The notes beneath the pieces are model-generated. The model was not told the DNA's origin and ran no database searches. It saw only the letters and a program-made list of their open reading frames with translations. Below, one piece after another: positions 41,237 to 49,606 of a DNA stretch of 64,000 nt. The stretch lies in NCBI GenBank assembly GCA_036555585.1, contig DATBLE010000017.1:124001-188000 (forward strand), given 5' to 3'. Positions within the stretch are counted from its first letter, which is position 1, and each line of letters opens with the position of its first letter. Origin of the DNA: DATBLE01 sp036555585 (GTDB lineage: Bacteria; Actinomycetota; Thermoleophilia; Gaiellales; Gaiellaceae). Position numbers and translations under genes: made by a program.

Positions 41237-43618
41237 TTGGACAGATACGACCCGAAGACGATCGAGGCGAAGTGGCAGCAGGTCTGGGAGGCCGAGAGGA
41301 CCTTCTACACGCCCGATCCCGCGCCCGGGGAGGAGCCGCCGAACCACTGGTACCAGCTCGAGATGCTCCCGTATCCGTCCGGGACGCTGCACATGGGGCA
41401 CGTCCTCAACTACACGATGGGCGACGTCCTCACGCACTTCCGGCGGCGCCACGGCTGGATCGTCCTGCGGCCGATGGGCTGGGACTCGTTCGGGCTGCCG
41501 GCGGAGAACGCCGCGATCCGGGAGGGCGGCCACCCGCGCGAGATCGTCGAGCAGAACATCGTCGAGATCCGGGAGCAGATGAAGCGGCTGGGCTGGGCGA
41601 TCGACTGGGACCGCGAGGTCGGCGCCCACGACGTCGAGTTCTACCGCTGGACGCAGTGGCTGTTCCTGCGCTTCTACGAGCGCGGCCTGGCGTACCGCAA
41701 GGCGGCGCCGGTGAACTGGTGCCCGCACGACCAGACGGTGGTCGCGAACGAGTACGTGATCGACGGCCGCTGCGAGCGCTGCGGCACGCCGGTCGAGCTC
41801 CGCAACCTCGAGCAGTGGTTCTTCAAGATCACCGCCTACGCCGACGAGCTGCTGCGCTTCGACCTGCCGGAGGGCGGCTCGTGGCCCGAGCGGACGATGA
41901 CGATCCAGCGCAACTGGATCGGGCGGAGCGAGGGCGCCGAGATCCTCTTCCGCGTCGACGAGCTCGATACCGACATCTCCGTCTTCACCACGCGGCCGGA
42001 CACGCTCTACGGCGCCACCTTCTTCGTGCTGGCGCCGGAGCACCCGCTGGTCGAGCGGATCGCCACCCCGGAGGTCGACGAGTACGTGCGCGCGACGGCG
42101 CAGAAGAAGACCGAGGAGCGCGCGGCCGAGCAGGCCAAGACGGGCGTCTTCACGGGCCGGTACGCGACCAACCCGGTGAACGGCGCGAAGCTGCCGGTCT
42201 GGGTCGCCGACTACGTGCTGATGGACTACGGCACCGGCGCGATCATGGCCGTGCCTGCCCACGACGAGCGCGACGGCGAGTTCGCGGAGACCTTCGACCT
42301 GCCGGTGGTCGAGGTGATCGCGGAGGACGGCACCCTGGTCAACTCGGACGGGTTCGACAGGATGCCGGCCGAAGAGGCGAAGCAGGCGATCGTCGAGAAG
42401 CTGCACGGCGAGGGCCGCGGGGCCCCGGCCGTCTCTCACCGCCTGCGCGACTGGAGCTTCGGTCGCCAGCGCTACTGGGGCTGCCCGATTCCGATCCTCT
42501 ACTGCGACGCCTGCGGCGAGGTGCCCGTTCCGGACGAACAGCTGCCGGTCGTGCTGCCCGAGGTCGAGGACTACCGCCCGAAAGGCAAGCCGCCGCTCGC
42601 GACCGCGACCGAGTGGCTGCACACGACCTGCCCGCGCTGCGGCGGCCCGGCTACCCGCGAGGCCGACACGATGGACACGTTCGTCGACTCGTCCTGGTAC
42701 TTCCTCCGCTACGTCGACCCGCACAACGACCAGGCGCCGTTCGACCGGCGGCTGGTCGACTATTGGTGCCCGATCACGCACTACATCGGCGGCATCGACC
42801 ACGCCACGGGCCACCTGCTCTACTCGCGCTTCTTCGTGAAGGTGCTGAACGAGCTGGGGCTGCTCGGCTTCCGCGAGCCCTTCGCCGGGCTCTTCCACCA
42901 GGGCTGGGTGACGATGGGCGGGACGAAGATGTCCAAGTCGAAGGGGAACGTCTCCGGCCCCGACGCGGTGGTCGAGGCGTACGGCGCCGACGCGGTGCGC
43001 CTCTACATCCTGTTCATGGGGCCCGCCGACCAGGACATGGAGTGGACGGACGCGGGCATCGACGGGATGGTCCGCTTCGTCCGCCGGCTGTGGCGGATCG
43101 TGCACGAGGTCGCCGCGGCGGCTCCCCCCGGCGAGCCCGGCGACGGCCCGCTGGTGCGCAAGGCGCACGCGACGATCGAGCGCGTGACCGACGACCTCGA
43201 CCGGCGGATGCAGTTCCACACGCCGATCTCGGCGGTGATGGAGCTGGTCAACGCGATCGCGGACGACCCGGCCGCGCCGGGAGCGCGCTTCGCCGCCGAG
43301 ACTGCGGTGTCGCTGCTCCAGCCCTGGTCGCCGCACGTGACCTCGGAGCTGTGGGAGGTGCTCGGCCACGAGGACCGGCTGTGGCAGCAGCCGTGGCCGC
43401 AGACCGACCCGGCGCTGCTCGTCCACGAGACGTTCGAGCTGGTCGTCCAGGTGAACGGCCGGGTGCGCGACCGGCTGGAGGTCCCGGCGGGGCTCGCCGA
43501 CGCCGAGCTGGTCGAGCGCGCAACGAGGTCGGAGAAGGTGCAGGCGCACCTCGACGGCAAGGAGATCCGGCAGTCGATCGTCGTCCCGGGCAAGCTCGTC
43601 AACCTCGTCGTGGGCTGA
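41237..43618 (+). CDS. leuS: Leucyl-tRNA synthetase
   Basis: 793 residues from TTG 41237 with AGGAG five bases upstream. Class I aminoacyl-tRNA synthetase: HIGH-type motif HMGH in LPYPSGTLHMGHVLNYTMGD (about residues 52-55), the editing CP1 domain (VFTTRPDTLYGATFFVLAPE), zinc-like Cys pairs (YCDACGEVPVPDE, TTCPRCGGPATREADTMDTF), the tryptophan/tyrosine-rich SSWYFLRYVDPHNDQ and KMSKS in GTKMSKSKGN (about residue 565). The C-terminal domain is short (FELVVQVNGRVRDRLEVPAG). Its leader carries a probable leucine attenuator. It converges on a transporter gene. Confidence 0.97.
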   Translation: MDRYDPKTIEAKWQQVWEAERTFYTPDPAPGEEPPNHWYQLEMLPYPSGTLHMGHVLNYTMGDVLTHFRRRHGWIVLRPMGWDSFGLPAENAAIREGGHPREIVEQNIVEIREQMKRLGWAIDWDREVGAHDVEFYRWTQWLFLRFYERGLAYRKAAPVNWCPHDQTVVANEYVIDGRCERCGTPVELRNLEQWFFKITAYADELLRFDLPEGGSWPERTMTIQRNWIGRSEGAEILFRVDELDTDISVFTTRPDTLYGATFFVLAPEHPLVERIATPEVDEYVRATAQKKTEERAAEQAKTGVFTGRYATNPVNGAKLPVWVADYVLMDYGTGAIMAVPAHDERDGEFAETFDLPVVEVIAEDGTLVNSDGFDRMPAEEAKQAIVEKLHGEGRGAPAVSHRLRDWSFGRQRYWGCPIPILYCDACGEVPVPDEQLPVVLPEVEDYRPKGKPPLATATEWLHTTCPRCGGPATREADTMDTFVDSSWYFLRYVDPHNDQAPFDRRLVDYWCPITHYIGGIDHATGHLLYSRFFVKVLNELGLLGFREPFAGLFHQGWVTMGGTKMSKSKGNVSGPDAVVEAYGADAVRLYILFMGPADQDMEWTDAGIDGMVRFVRRLWRIVHEVAAAAPPGEPGDGPLVRKAHATIERVTDDLDRRMQFHTPISAVMELVNAIADDPAAPGARFAAETAVSLLQPWSPHVTSELWEVLGHEDRLWQQPWPQTDPALLVHETFELVVQVNGRVRDRLEVPAGLADAELVERATRSEKVQAHLDGKEIRQSIVVPGKLVNLVVG

Positions 43619-43637
43619 GGCTCGCCGCGCCGCTGCC

Positions 43638-43652
43638 GCCCGGAGCCCGGGC
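43638..43652. terminator. Small GC hairpin between leuS and the convergent MFS gene
   Basis: GCCCGG (43638-43643) pairs with CCGGGC (43647-43652) around AGC, in the 36-bp convergent gap. No T-run follows. A weak bidirectional terminator is possible, but the stem is short for such GC-rich DNA. Confidence 0.35.
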
Positions 43653-43654
43653 CG

Positions 43655-44800
43655 TCAGGCCGAATGCGAGGGCGAGAGCTCGGTCGTGCGCCCGAACGTC
43701 ATCAGCGTGGCCGCGCAGATCCCCGCGCAGACGAGGTACGGCACGGCGTCGCTCGTCGCCTCGGCCAGCCCGCCGCCACCGGCGGGGCCGATCGCGTTGC
43801 CGACGGCCCACGCAGCGTTCATCACCCCGAAGCTCAGCCCCTGGGCCAGCCCGACCCGCTCGGCGGCATGGGAGAGCATGGTCAGCGCCGGCGAGTACAG
43901 GGCGCCGACCGCGGCGGCCGTCAGCAGGATCAGCGGCACCAGCACCCAGGCCGACTCGGACACCGCGAGCGCGAGCGCGACGCCGGTCGAGGCCGCGAGG
44001 GCCAGCCTGGCCGGCCGGGCCGGGCCGAGCCGGTCGGAGAGACGCCCGAGCCACGGGTTGATCACGGTCTCGATCGCCGCTGCGGCGACCCAGATCGCGC
44101 CGATCGCGACCGCGCCGAGCCCCTGGTCGTCGAGCGCCAGCGGCGCGAGCACGTTGAGCGTGCCGAAGAAGAGCGCGGGCACGGTCATCAGCCAGAGCCC
44201 GAGCAGGAACTCGCGGTCGCGGACGGCGTGGACGACCAGCCCGAGCGGCTGGCGCTCGGCCGGCGACGGCTCCAGGCGGAGCGCGACGAGCACGAGAACC
44301 GCTTCCAGCCCCGCGATCGCCGCGAACGTCCCGCGGACGCCGGCCACGCTCGCGGCCGCGCCGACGACCGGCCCCAGCAGGGCGCCGAAGACCGCCGCTC
44401 CCATCGCCGTGCCCATCGCCCGGCCCCGCCGCTCGCGCGGCGTCGCCAGCGCGAGCCAGGCGAGCCCACCCGCCCAGGTCAGGGACGAGCCGAAGCCCTG
44501 GGCCAGCCTGCCCGCGACGAGCAGCCCGTAGGCTCCGGCGACCGCGACGACCACGCTCGCGACCGAGACGAGCACGAGCCCCGCGAGGACGGCACCGCGC
44601 GCGCCGAGCCGGGCAGCGACGACACCGGCCGGAATGGCGCCGAGGAGGACGCCGAGCCCGTACGCGGCGACGAGCGCGCCGACTCCCCCCTTCGAGAGGT
44701 GATACGTGTGCTCGAAGTGCGGGAGCAGCGGCGTCAGCGCCGTGTACAGCGCGGTGTCGACCACCACGACGACGCAGACGAAGGGGACGAGCCGGCGCAT
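43655..44800 (-). CDS. Major facilitator superfamily transporter
   Basis: 381 residues with about 12 membrane helices. The loop between helices 2 and 3 has the MFS signature-like GVVAARLGARGAVLAGLVLV; helix 4/5 contains GRLAQGFGSSLTWAGGLAWL and helix 8-9 the repeat GRLSDRLGPARPARLALAAS. Small for a drug-proton antiporter (DHA1) but within range. Substrate cannot be predicted. TAGCCT lies 6 bases before the ATG on the minus strand (leaderless). It is divergent, with 75 bases between, from the second ligase gene. Confidence 0.9.
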   Translation of the reverse strand: MRRLVPFVCVVVVVDTALYTALTPLLPHFEHTYHLSKGGVGALVAAYGLGVLLGAIPAGVVAARLGARGAVLAGLVLVSVASVVVAVAGAYGLLVAGRLAQGFGSSLTWAGGLAWLALATPRERRGRAMGTAMGAAVFGALLGPVVGAAASVAGVRGTFAAIAGLEAVLVLVALRLEPSPAERQPLGLVVHAVRDREFLLGLWLMTVPALFFGTLNVLAPLALDDQGLGAVAIGAIWVAAAAIETVINPWLGRLSDRLGPARPARLALAASTGVALALAVSESAWVLVPLILLTAAAVGALYSPALTMLSHAAERVGLAQGLSFGVMNAAWAVGNAIGPAGGGGLAEATSDAVPYLVCAGICAATLMTFGRTTELSPSHSA

Positions 44801-44875
44801 GGGTCGAGGCTACCGGCGGCGCCCGGCGCCGAGCAGAATCCGCCCATCGCCTCCGACCGTGACAGCCGCGCAGGG

Positions 44876-46147
44876 GTGGAGCGCCTTCCGCTCCGCGAGC
44901 AGCAACGTCTCCAGGAGGAGCTCCTGCCCGCCCAGCTCGATCGCGTCCGCGCGGGATCGGCGTTCTACGCGGAGCGCCTCGGCGACGCGCAGGTCCGGAC
45001 GCTCGCCGACCTCGCGCGCCTTCCTTTCGTGACGAAGGCGGAGCTGCTCGCCGCCCAGGCCGAGGATTCGCCGCTGGGGCCGCTCGCCGGCGTCCCGCTC
45101 GCCGAGGTCCGCCGGCTCCACGTCACCTCGGGGACGACGGGGACGCCGCTCCTGACCGGCTTCACCGCCGGCGACCTGGAGCGCTCGACCGAGGCCGGCG
45201 CGCGCGCGTTCCGGGCGGCGGGCGTCGGGCCGGAGCAGACGATCCTGCACTGCGTCAACTACGCGTTCTACGCGGGCGGGATCGCCGACCACATGTCGCT
45301 GGAGGCGACCGGTGCCACCGTCGTCCCGGTCGGGCTCGGGCAGAGCGACCGGCTGCTCGACCTGCTCCCCTCGCTCCGCCCCGACGGGATCTTCGCGATC
45401 ACCTCGTACGCGAATCACCTGGCCGAGCGCGCCCGGGCGAAGGGGCTCGAGCCGGCCGAGCTCGGCCTGCGCACGATCGTCACCGGCGGCGAGCCGGGCG
45501 GCGACATCCGGGAGGTCCGGGAGCACATCGAGCAGACCTGGCACGCGCGGGTCGCGGACACCTACGGCCTCGGCGAGGTCTGGCCGACGCTGGGGGCGCA
45601 CTGCGAGCTGCGCGACGGTTTCCACCTGTCGGCGCCCGACCTGCTCGTCGCCGAGCTCGTCGATCCGGAGACCGACCGCGTGCTCGATTGGCAGCCCGGG
45701 GCGACCGGCGAGCTCGTCTACACGCACCTCCGGCGCGAGGCGAGCCCGCTCGTCCGCTACCGCTCGCGCGACCGGGCGGAGGTGCTCGCACTCGACTGCC
45801 CCTGCGGCCGGGGAACGCCACGGTTCCGGCTCCTCGGCCGGGTCGACGACATGATCGTCGTCCGCGGCGTCAACGTCTTTCCCAGCGCGATCGAGCGGCT
45901 GCTGGCCGAGGCGGTTCCGGGGATGGGCGGCTTCGCGATCCTCCTGGACGAGCCGATCCCGGTGCCGCCGCTCGCGATCGCGGTCGAGACGGACGGCGAG
46001 ATCCCCGGCGAGGTCGGCCGTATGATCCGCGAGCGGTTGCAGGTGCAGGTCGAGATCACCGCGCTGCCGCCCGGAACGATGGGCTCGAGCGAGCAGAAGA
46101 CGAAGCGCATCTGGCGCCGCTATGCCGGCGAGGAGCCCGGCTGGTGA
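44876..46147 (+). CDS. Phenylacetate-CoA ligase family enzyme, second copy
   Basis: 423 residues from GTG 44876. Adenylate-forming CoA ligase of the PaaK type: LREQQRLQEELLPAQLDRVR at the N-terminus, LHVTSGTTGTPLLTGFT (P-loop), VADTYGLGEVWPTLGAHCEL, VRYRSRDRAEVLALDCPCGR and VDDMIVVRGVNVFPSAIERL. Unlike the copy at 27.6 kb it keeps the AGSAFYAERL segment near the N-terminus. Its stop overlaps the start of an enoyl-CoA hydratase gene (GTGA), which implies the product CoA ester is handed to that enzyme. The acid activated is unknown. The GTG start has only a weak ribosome site. Confidence 0.88.
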   Translation: MERLPLREQQRLQEELLPAQLDRVRAGSAFYAERLGDAQVRTLADLARLPFVTKAELLAAQAEDSPLGPLAGVPLAEVRRLHVTSGTTGTPLLTGFTAGDLERSTEAGARAFRAAGVGPEQTILHCVNYAFYAGGIADHMSLEATGATVVPVGLGQSDRLLDLLPSLRPDGIFAITSYANHLAERARAKGLEPAELGLRTIVTGGEPGGDIREVREHIEQTWHARVADTYGLGEVWPTLGAHCELRDGFHLSAPDLLVAELVDPETDRVLDWQPGATGELVYTHLRREASPLVRYRSRDRAEVLALDCPCGRGTPRFRLLGRVDDMIVVRGVNVFPSAIERLLAEAVPGMGGFAILLDEPIPVPPLAIAVETDGEIPGEVGRMIRERLQVQVEITALPPGTMGSSEQKTKRIWRRYAGEEPGW

Positions 46148-46908
46148 GGATCGAGGTCACCCGCGACGGGCACGTCGCGACGGTCGAGTTCGAGCGTCCG
46201 GGCGTCCTGAACGCGCTCGCGCCGGACGATCTTCCCCGGCTTGCCGGCGCGCTGGCCGAGGCGGGCGAGGGGGCCCGCGTCGTCGTCGTCCACGGGGCGG
46301 GGGGCGCCTTCTCGGCCGGCGACGACCTCCGCGCGACCGCCGACCTCTCCCCGAGCGAGTGGCGGCAGGTGGTCGAGGGCTTCCACGAGCTGACCCGGGT
46401 CGCGCTCGCCCTGGAGGTGCCCGTGATCGCGGCGATCGACGGCGTCTGCGTCGGCGGGGCGTTCGAGTTCGCGTGCTCGTGCGACCTGCGGATCGCGAGC
46501 ACCCGGTCGCGGCTGGGCTGCCCGGAGGTCGGCATCGGGCTGGTCGTCTCCAACGCGTCCACCGTGCTGCTGCCCCGCCTCTGCGGCTCCGGCTACGCCT
46601 CCAAGCTGATGCTCACCGGCCGCCTCGTCCCGGCCGAGGAGGCGTACGCGCACGGCCTGCTGGACGCCGTCGCCCCGCCGGACGAGCTCGAGGCCCGTGC
46701 GCGCTGGCTCGCGGAGGAGCTCGCCGCCCAGGCGCCGCTCGCCGTTCGGGCGACGAAGCGCCTGCTCGTCGAGGGGCTGGGCGCGGCCGTCGAGCGGGCG
46801 ATGACGCGCGAAACCGAGGCCCTGGTCGCGCTCTGCGAGACGGCGGACATGCGCGAGGGCTTCGCCGCCTTCCGGGAGAAGCGGCCCTCCTCGTTCTCGG
46901 GCTCCTGA
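46144..46908 (+). CDS. Enoyl-CoA hydratase/isomerase family protein
   Basis: 254 residues from GTG 46144, overlapping the ligase stop. Crotonase fold: oxyanion-hole loops GAGGAFSAGDDLRAT and AIDGVCVGGAFEFACSCDLR; the two Glu of hydratases appear in GGAFEFACS and LGCPEVGIGLVVSNAS. MLTGRLVPAEEAYAHGLLDA and the C-terminal helices are standard. Both Glu suggest true hydration of an enoyl-CoA, though isomerase or hydrolase relatives share these motifs. With the ligase it forms a small acyl-CoA module of unknown pathway. Confidence 0.92.
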   Translation: MRIEVTRDGHVATVEFERPGVLNALAPDDLPRLAGALAEAGEGARVVVVHGAGGAFSAGDDLRATADLSPSEWRQVVEGFHELTRVALALEVPVIAAIDGVCVGGAFEFACSCDLRIASTRSRLGCPEVGIGLVVSNASTVLLPRLCGSGYASKLMLTGRLVPAEEAYAHGLLDAVAPPDELEARARWLAEELAAQAPLAVRATKRLLVEGLGAAVERAMTRETEALVALCETADMREGFAAFREKRPSSFSGS

Positions 46909-46916
46909 CGGGCGCA

Positions 46917-47525
46917 ATGCCCACGCCGGACGTCGAGGCCTGGGCGGCCTGGCGGCCCGACGAGCTCGCGGCGCGCCTCGAGGGGTGGCTCGTGCCGTGG
47001 GCGGTGGCGGCGGGCTGGGCGCTCGACCTCTGGCTCGGCGGCGAGCCGCGCGAGCACGAGGACCTCGAGGTCGCGATCGCCCGCGAGAGCTTCCCCGCCG
47101 TGCGAGCGGCCTTTCCCGAGCTCGAGTGGTTCGGGGCCGGTGGCCTGGAGGGGGTGGAGGAGACGCTCTGGCCGGTCGACCTGGCGCCCGGCGAGGTGCA
47201 CCAGACATGGGGCTGGGACGCGGCGGAGGGCTGCTGGCGCGTGGACGTCTTCCGCGAGCCGTGGGCGGGGGACACCTGGGTCTGCCGTCGCGACGCTGCA
47301 GTCCGCCTTCCGCTCGTGAACGCGATCGAGCGGACGCCGGACGGCATCCCGTTCCTCCGGCCCGAGATCGTCCTGCTGTTCAAGGCGAAGCACGTGCGGG
47401 AGAAGGACGTGGCGGACTTCGACCGTGCGCTCCCGCGGCTCGAGCTGCAACGCCGGCGCTGGCTGGCCGAGGCTCTGCGCGTCGTGCATCCCGGCCACGC
47501 CTGGATCGAGCGGCTGGAAGCGTAG
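46917..47525 (+). CDS. Nucleotidyltransferase-like protein (aminoglycoside adenylyltransferase-like)
   Basis: 202 residues. The N-terminal region PWAVAAGWALDLWLGGEPRE followed by HEDLEVAIARESF matches the GWALDLWLG..R.HEDLD pattern of ANT-like nucleotidyltransferases (aminoglycoside 2''-adenylyltransferase relatives), with Asp in WALDLW and Asp/Glu in HEDLEV as candidate metal ligands. The last acidic strand may be VDVFREPW. The rest ends with a helical tail (KAKHVREKDVADFDRALPRL). Resistance activity is not implied; many such proteins have unknown substrates. It lies 8 bases after the hydratase gene. Confidence 0.75.
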   Translation: MPTPDVEAWAAWRPDELAARLEGWLVPWAVAAGWALDLWLGGEPREHEDLEVAIARESFPAVRAAFPELEWFGAGGLEGVEETLWPVDLAPGEVHQTWGWDAAEGCWRVDVFREPWAGDTWVCRRDAAVRLPLVNAIERTPDGIPFLRPEIVLLFKAKHVREKDVADFDRALPRLELQRRRWLAEALRVVHPGHAWIERLEA

Positions 47526-47563
47526 ATAGTTGCGTCCAGCACCTCCCGGAAAGGAGCCGGCAA

Positions 47564-47983
47564 ATGCACAAGTGGGCAACGGAGTTCCGCACCTTCCTGT
47601 TGCGCGGGAACCTGGTCGACCTCGCGGTCGCGATCGTCATCGGCGTCGCCTTCGGCGCGCTCGTGAACGCGCTCGTCGCCGACCTGATCACGCCGATCAT
47701 CGCGGCCATCTTCGGCAAGCACGACTTCTCCGGCCTGACGTTCACGATCAACGGCAGCACGTTCCGCTACGGCGACTTCATCAACGCGCTGATCACGTTC
47801 CTGTCGGTCGCAGCCGCGGTGTTCTTCTTCGTCGTCAAGCCGGTGAACGCGCTGGCGGCTCGGCGGCAGAAGGCTCCGGACGAGGACGATCCCGCCCGTG
47901 CGTGCCCCGAGTGTCTGAGCGAGATCCCCAAGGCGGCGAAGCGCTGTGCCTTCTGCACGGCCGAGGTGGGCGTGGCCGTCTGA
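47564..47983 (+). CDS. mscL: Large-conductance mechanosensitive channel with C-terminal zinc-ribbon-like tail
   Basis: 139 residues. MscL core: EFRTFLLRGNLVDLAVAIVI (N-terminal helix and TM1), the conserved LITPIIAAIFG, a periplasmic loop and TM2 (INALITFLSVAAAVFFFVVK), opening under membrane tension to release solutes. After the usual cytoplasmic helix start the tail has CPECLSEIPKAAKRCAFC (Cys114, 117, 128, 131), a double CxxC zinc-ribbon-like element absent from E. coli MscL. Good Shine-Dalgarno (AAAGGAG). Followed by a perfect 11-bp hairpin. Confidence 0.95.
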   Translation: MHKWATEFRTFLLRGNLVDLAVAIVIGVAFGALVNALVADLITPIIAAIFGKHDFSGLTFTINGSTFRYGDFINALITFLSVAAAVFFFVVKPVNALAARRQKAPDEDDPARACPECLSEIPKAAKRCAFCTAEVGVAV

Positions 47984-47997
47984 TTTGACGTCGTGCC

Positions 47998-48026
47998 GGC
48001 GAGGGCGCAGAATCGGCGCCCTCGCC
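47998..48026. terminator. 11-bp hairpin after mscL
   Basis: GGCGAGGGCGC (47998-48008) pairs perfectly with GCGCCCTCGCC (48016-48026) across a 7-base loop. It follows the mscL stop by 14 bases and precedes the DUF1326 ribosome site. No T-run; probable terminator or processing hairpin separating the two units. Confidence 0.65.
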
Positions 48027-48043
48027 ATCGGAAGGAGGCCGAT

Positions 48044-48646
48044 GTGTCCTGGAAGCTGAAGGGCAGCTACGTCGAAACCTGCTCATGCGACCTGATCTGC
48101 CCCTGCAACGCGTCGTTCGACCACGGCGCGACGTACGACTACTGCCGCGTCACGCTCGTCTTCGACATCAAGGAGGGCGAGATCGAAGGCACCGATGTCG
48201 GCGGGCTGAAGGTGGCCGCGATCGCGGACACCCCGAAGGTGATGACCGAGGGGAACTGGCGGCTCGGCATGTTCGTCGACGAGAACGCCACGGACGAGCA
48301 GATGCAGAAGCTGACCGCCGTGTTCGGCGGGCAGCTCGGCGGTCCGATGGCGGGGCTCGCTCCGCTCGTGGGCGAGATGCTCGGCGTCGAGCGGGCGCCG
48401 ATCGAGGTCGTCGACGACGGGCTTCGGCACAGCGTCAAGGTCGGCGACGCGATCGACTTCGAGATCGAGGACATCGTCCCCTTCGGCGTCGAAACCGGGC
48501 AGCCGGTCCGGTTCAACGGCATGTTCCATCCGGTTGCGCCCGACCTCACGATCGCCGAGGCGACGCGCTCGAAGATCAGTGCCTTCGGGATCGAGTACGA
48601 GGGGAAGACGGGGCTCTCGACGGCCGAGTTCTCCTGGGCCGCCTGA
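48044..48646 (+). CDS. DUF1326 domain protein
   Basis: 200 residues from GTG 48044, six bases after a perfect AGGAGG. The family N-terminus is clear: SWKLKGSYVETCSCDLICPC, with Cys residues (CSCDLICPC) that could bind metal or haem, followed by RVTLVFDIKEGEIEGTDVGG. Function is unknown in general. DUF1326 genes are often next to DUF2182 genes, as here (13 bases downstream), which suggests a shared job, perhaps metal handling with the membrane partner. No signal peptide. Confidence 0.9.
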   Translation: MSWKLKGSYVETCSCDLICPCNASFDHGATYDYCRVTLVFDIKEGEIEGTDVGGLKVAAIADTPKVMTEGNWRLGMFVDENATDEQMQKLTAVFGGQLGGPMAGLAPLVGEMLGVERAPIEVVDDGLRHSVKVGDAIDFEIEDIVPFGVETGQPVRFNGMFHPVAPDLTIAEATRSKISAFGIEYEGKTGLSTAEFSWAA

Positions 48647-48658
48647 TCGGGTGAGCGA

Positions 48659-49594
48659 GTGACCGCCTCGGCGCACGCCGTCGCGCCGGCCCGCGCCGGG
48701 CCCGGGCCCGCGTGGGCGGCCGCGCGCGTGCGCCTCGGGCTCGTCGCCCTCCTGCTCGTGCTGGCCGCGGTCGGCTGGTGGCTGACCGCGCGCTGGATGG
48801 AGGGCATGGACGGCGGCCCGTGGACCGACCTGGGAACCTTCGCCTGGTTCCTCGGCGTCTGGGTGGTGATGATGGCGGCGATGATGTTCCCGTCGGTGGC
48901 GCCGACGGTCGCGCTGTACTCGCGCCTGACGAAGTCCCGGTCGCCGGCCCTCCCGGCCGTGTTCACCTCCGGCTACCTCCTGACGTGGGCGGCCGTCGGC
49001 GCGCTCGCCTTCGGCGTCGCCGTCGCCGGCGGGCACGCGGTGGGCGACGTCCTGGCGTGGGATCGCGGCGGACGCTGGGTGGCGGGCGCCACCCTGGTCG
49101 TCGCCGCCGTGTACGAGCTCACGCCGCTCAAGGACGTCTGCCTCGGGAAGTGCCGCAGCCCGCTCGGGTTCCTGCTCGGCTCGTGGCGCGACGGGCCGGC
49201 GGGCGCGCTCTCGATGGGCACGCGGCACGGCGCGTGGTGCGTCGGCTGCTGCTGGGCGCTGATGGCGTCGCTCTTCGCGCTCGGCGTGATGAGCCTCGTG
49301 TGGATGGCGGTCGTCGCCGGGCTGATCGCGGTCGAGAAGCTCCTGCCGTGGCGCAGGGTCGCGACCTACGGCACGACGGCGGCGCTGCTCGTCCTCGGCG
49401 TGCTGCTCCTCGCCGTCCCGAACGCGCTGCCGGGCCTCACCATCCCCGGAACCGGCTCCATGCCCGGGATGTCGCACATGTCGAACATGGGCAACGAACC
49501 CTCGCAGCAGCCGCCCGCGAAGCCGATGGGGCAGATGGAGCCGAACCCCGGGGCGACAGGGGCCGATCTGGGCATGTCCCCGATGGGGCCGTAG
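48659..49594 (+). CDS. DUF2182 polytopic membrane protein with Met-rich tail
   Basis: 311 residues, GTG start. About six to seven membrane helices: RLGLVALLLVLAAVGWWLTA, VWVVMMAAMMFPSVAPTVAL, and later LFALGVMSLVWMAVVAGLIA. Conserved Cys-containing segments of the family, PLKDVCLGKCRSPLGFLLG and HGAWCVGCCWALMASL, plus Met in MMAAMMFPS, look like metal sites. The C-terminal tail is Met/His-rich (SMPGMSHMSNMG, KPMGQMEPN, MSPMGP), like copper-binding tails. It pairs with the DUF1326 gene. A copper-related role is inference. Confidence 0.88.
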   Translation: MTASAHAVAPARAGPGPAWAAARVRLGLVALLLVLAAVGWWLTARWMEGMDGGPWTDLGTFAWFLGVWVVMMAAMMFPSVAPTVALYSRLTKSRSPALPAVFTSGYLLTWAAVGALAFGVAVAGGHAVGDVLAWDRGGRWVAGATLVVAAVYELTPLKDVCLGKCRSPLGFLLGSWRDGPAGALSMGTRHGAWCVGCCWALMASLFALGVMSLVWMAVVAGLIAVEKLLPWRRVATYGTTAALLVLGVLLLAVPNALPGLTIPGTGSMPGMSHMSNMGNEPSQQPPAKPMGQMEPNPGATGADLGMSPMGP

Positions 49595-49606
49595 CCCGGG
49601 GGATCC

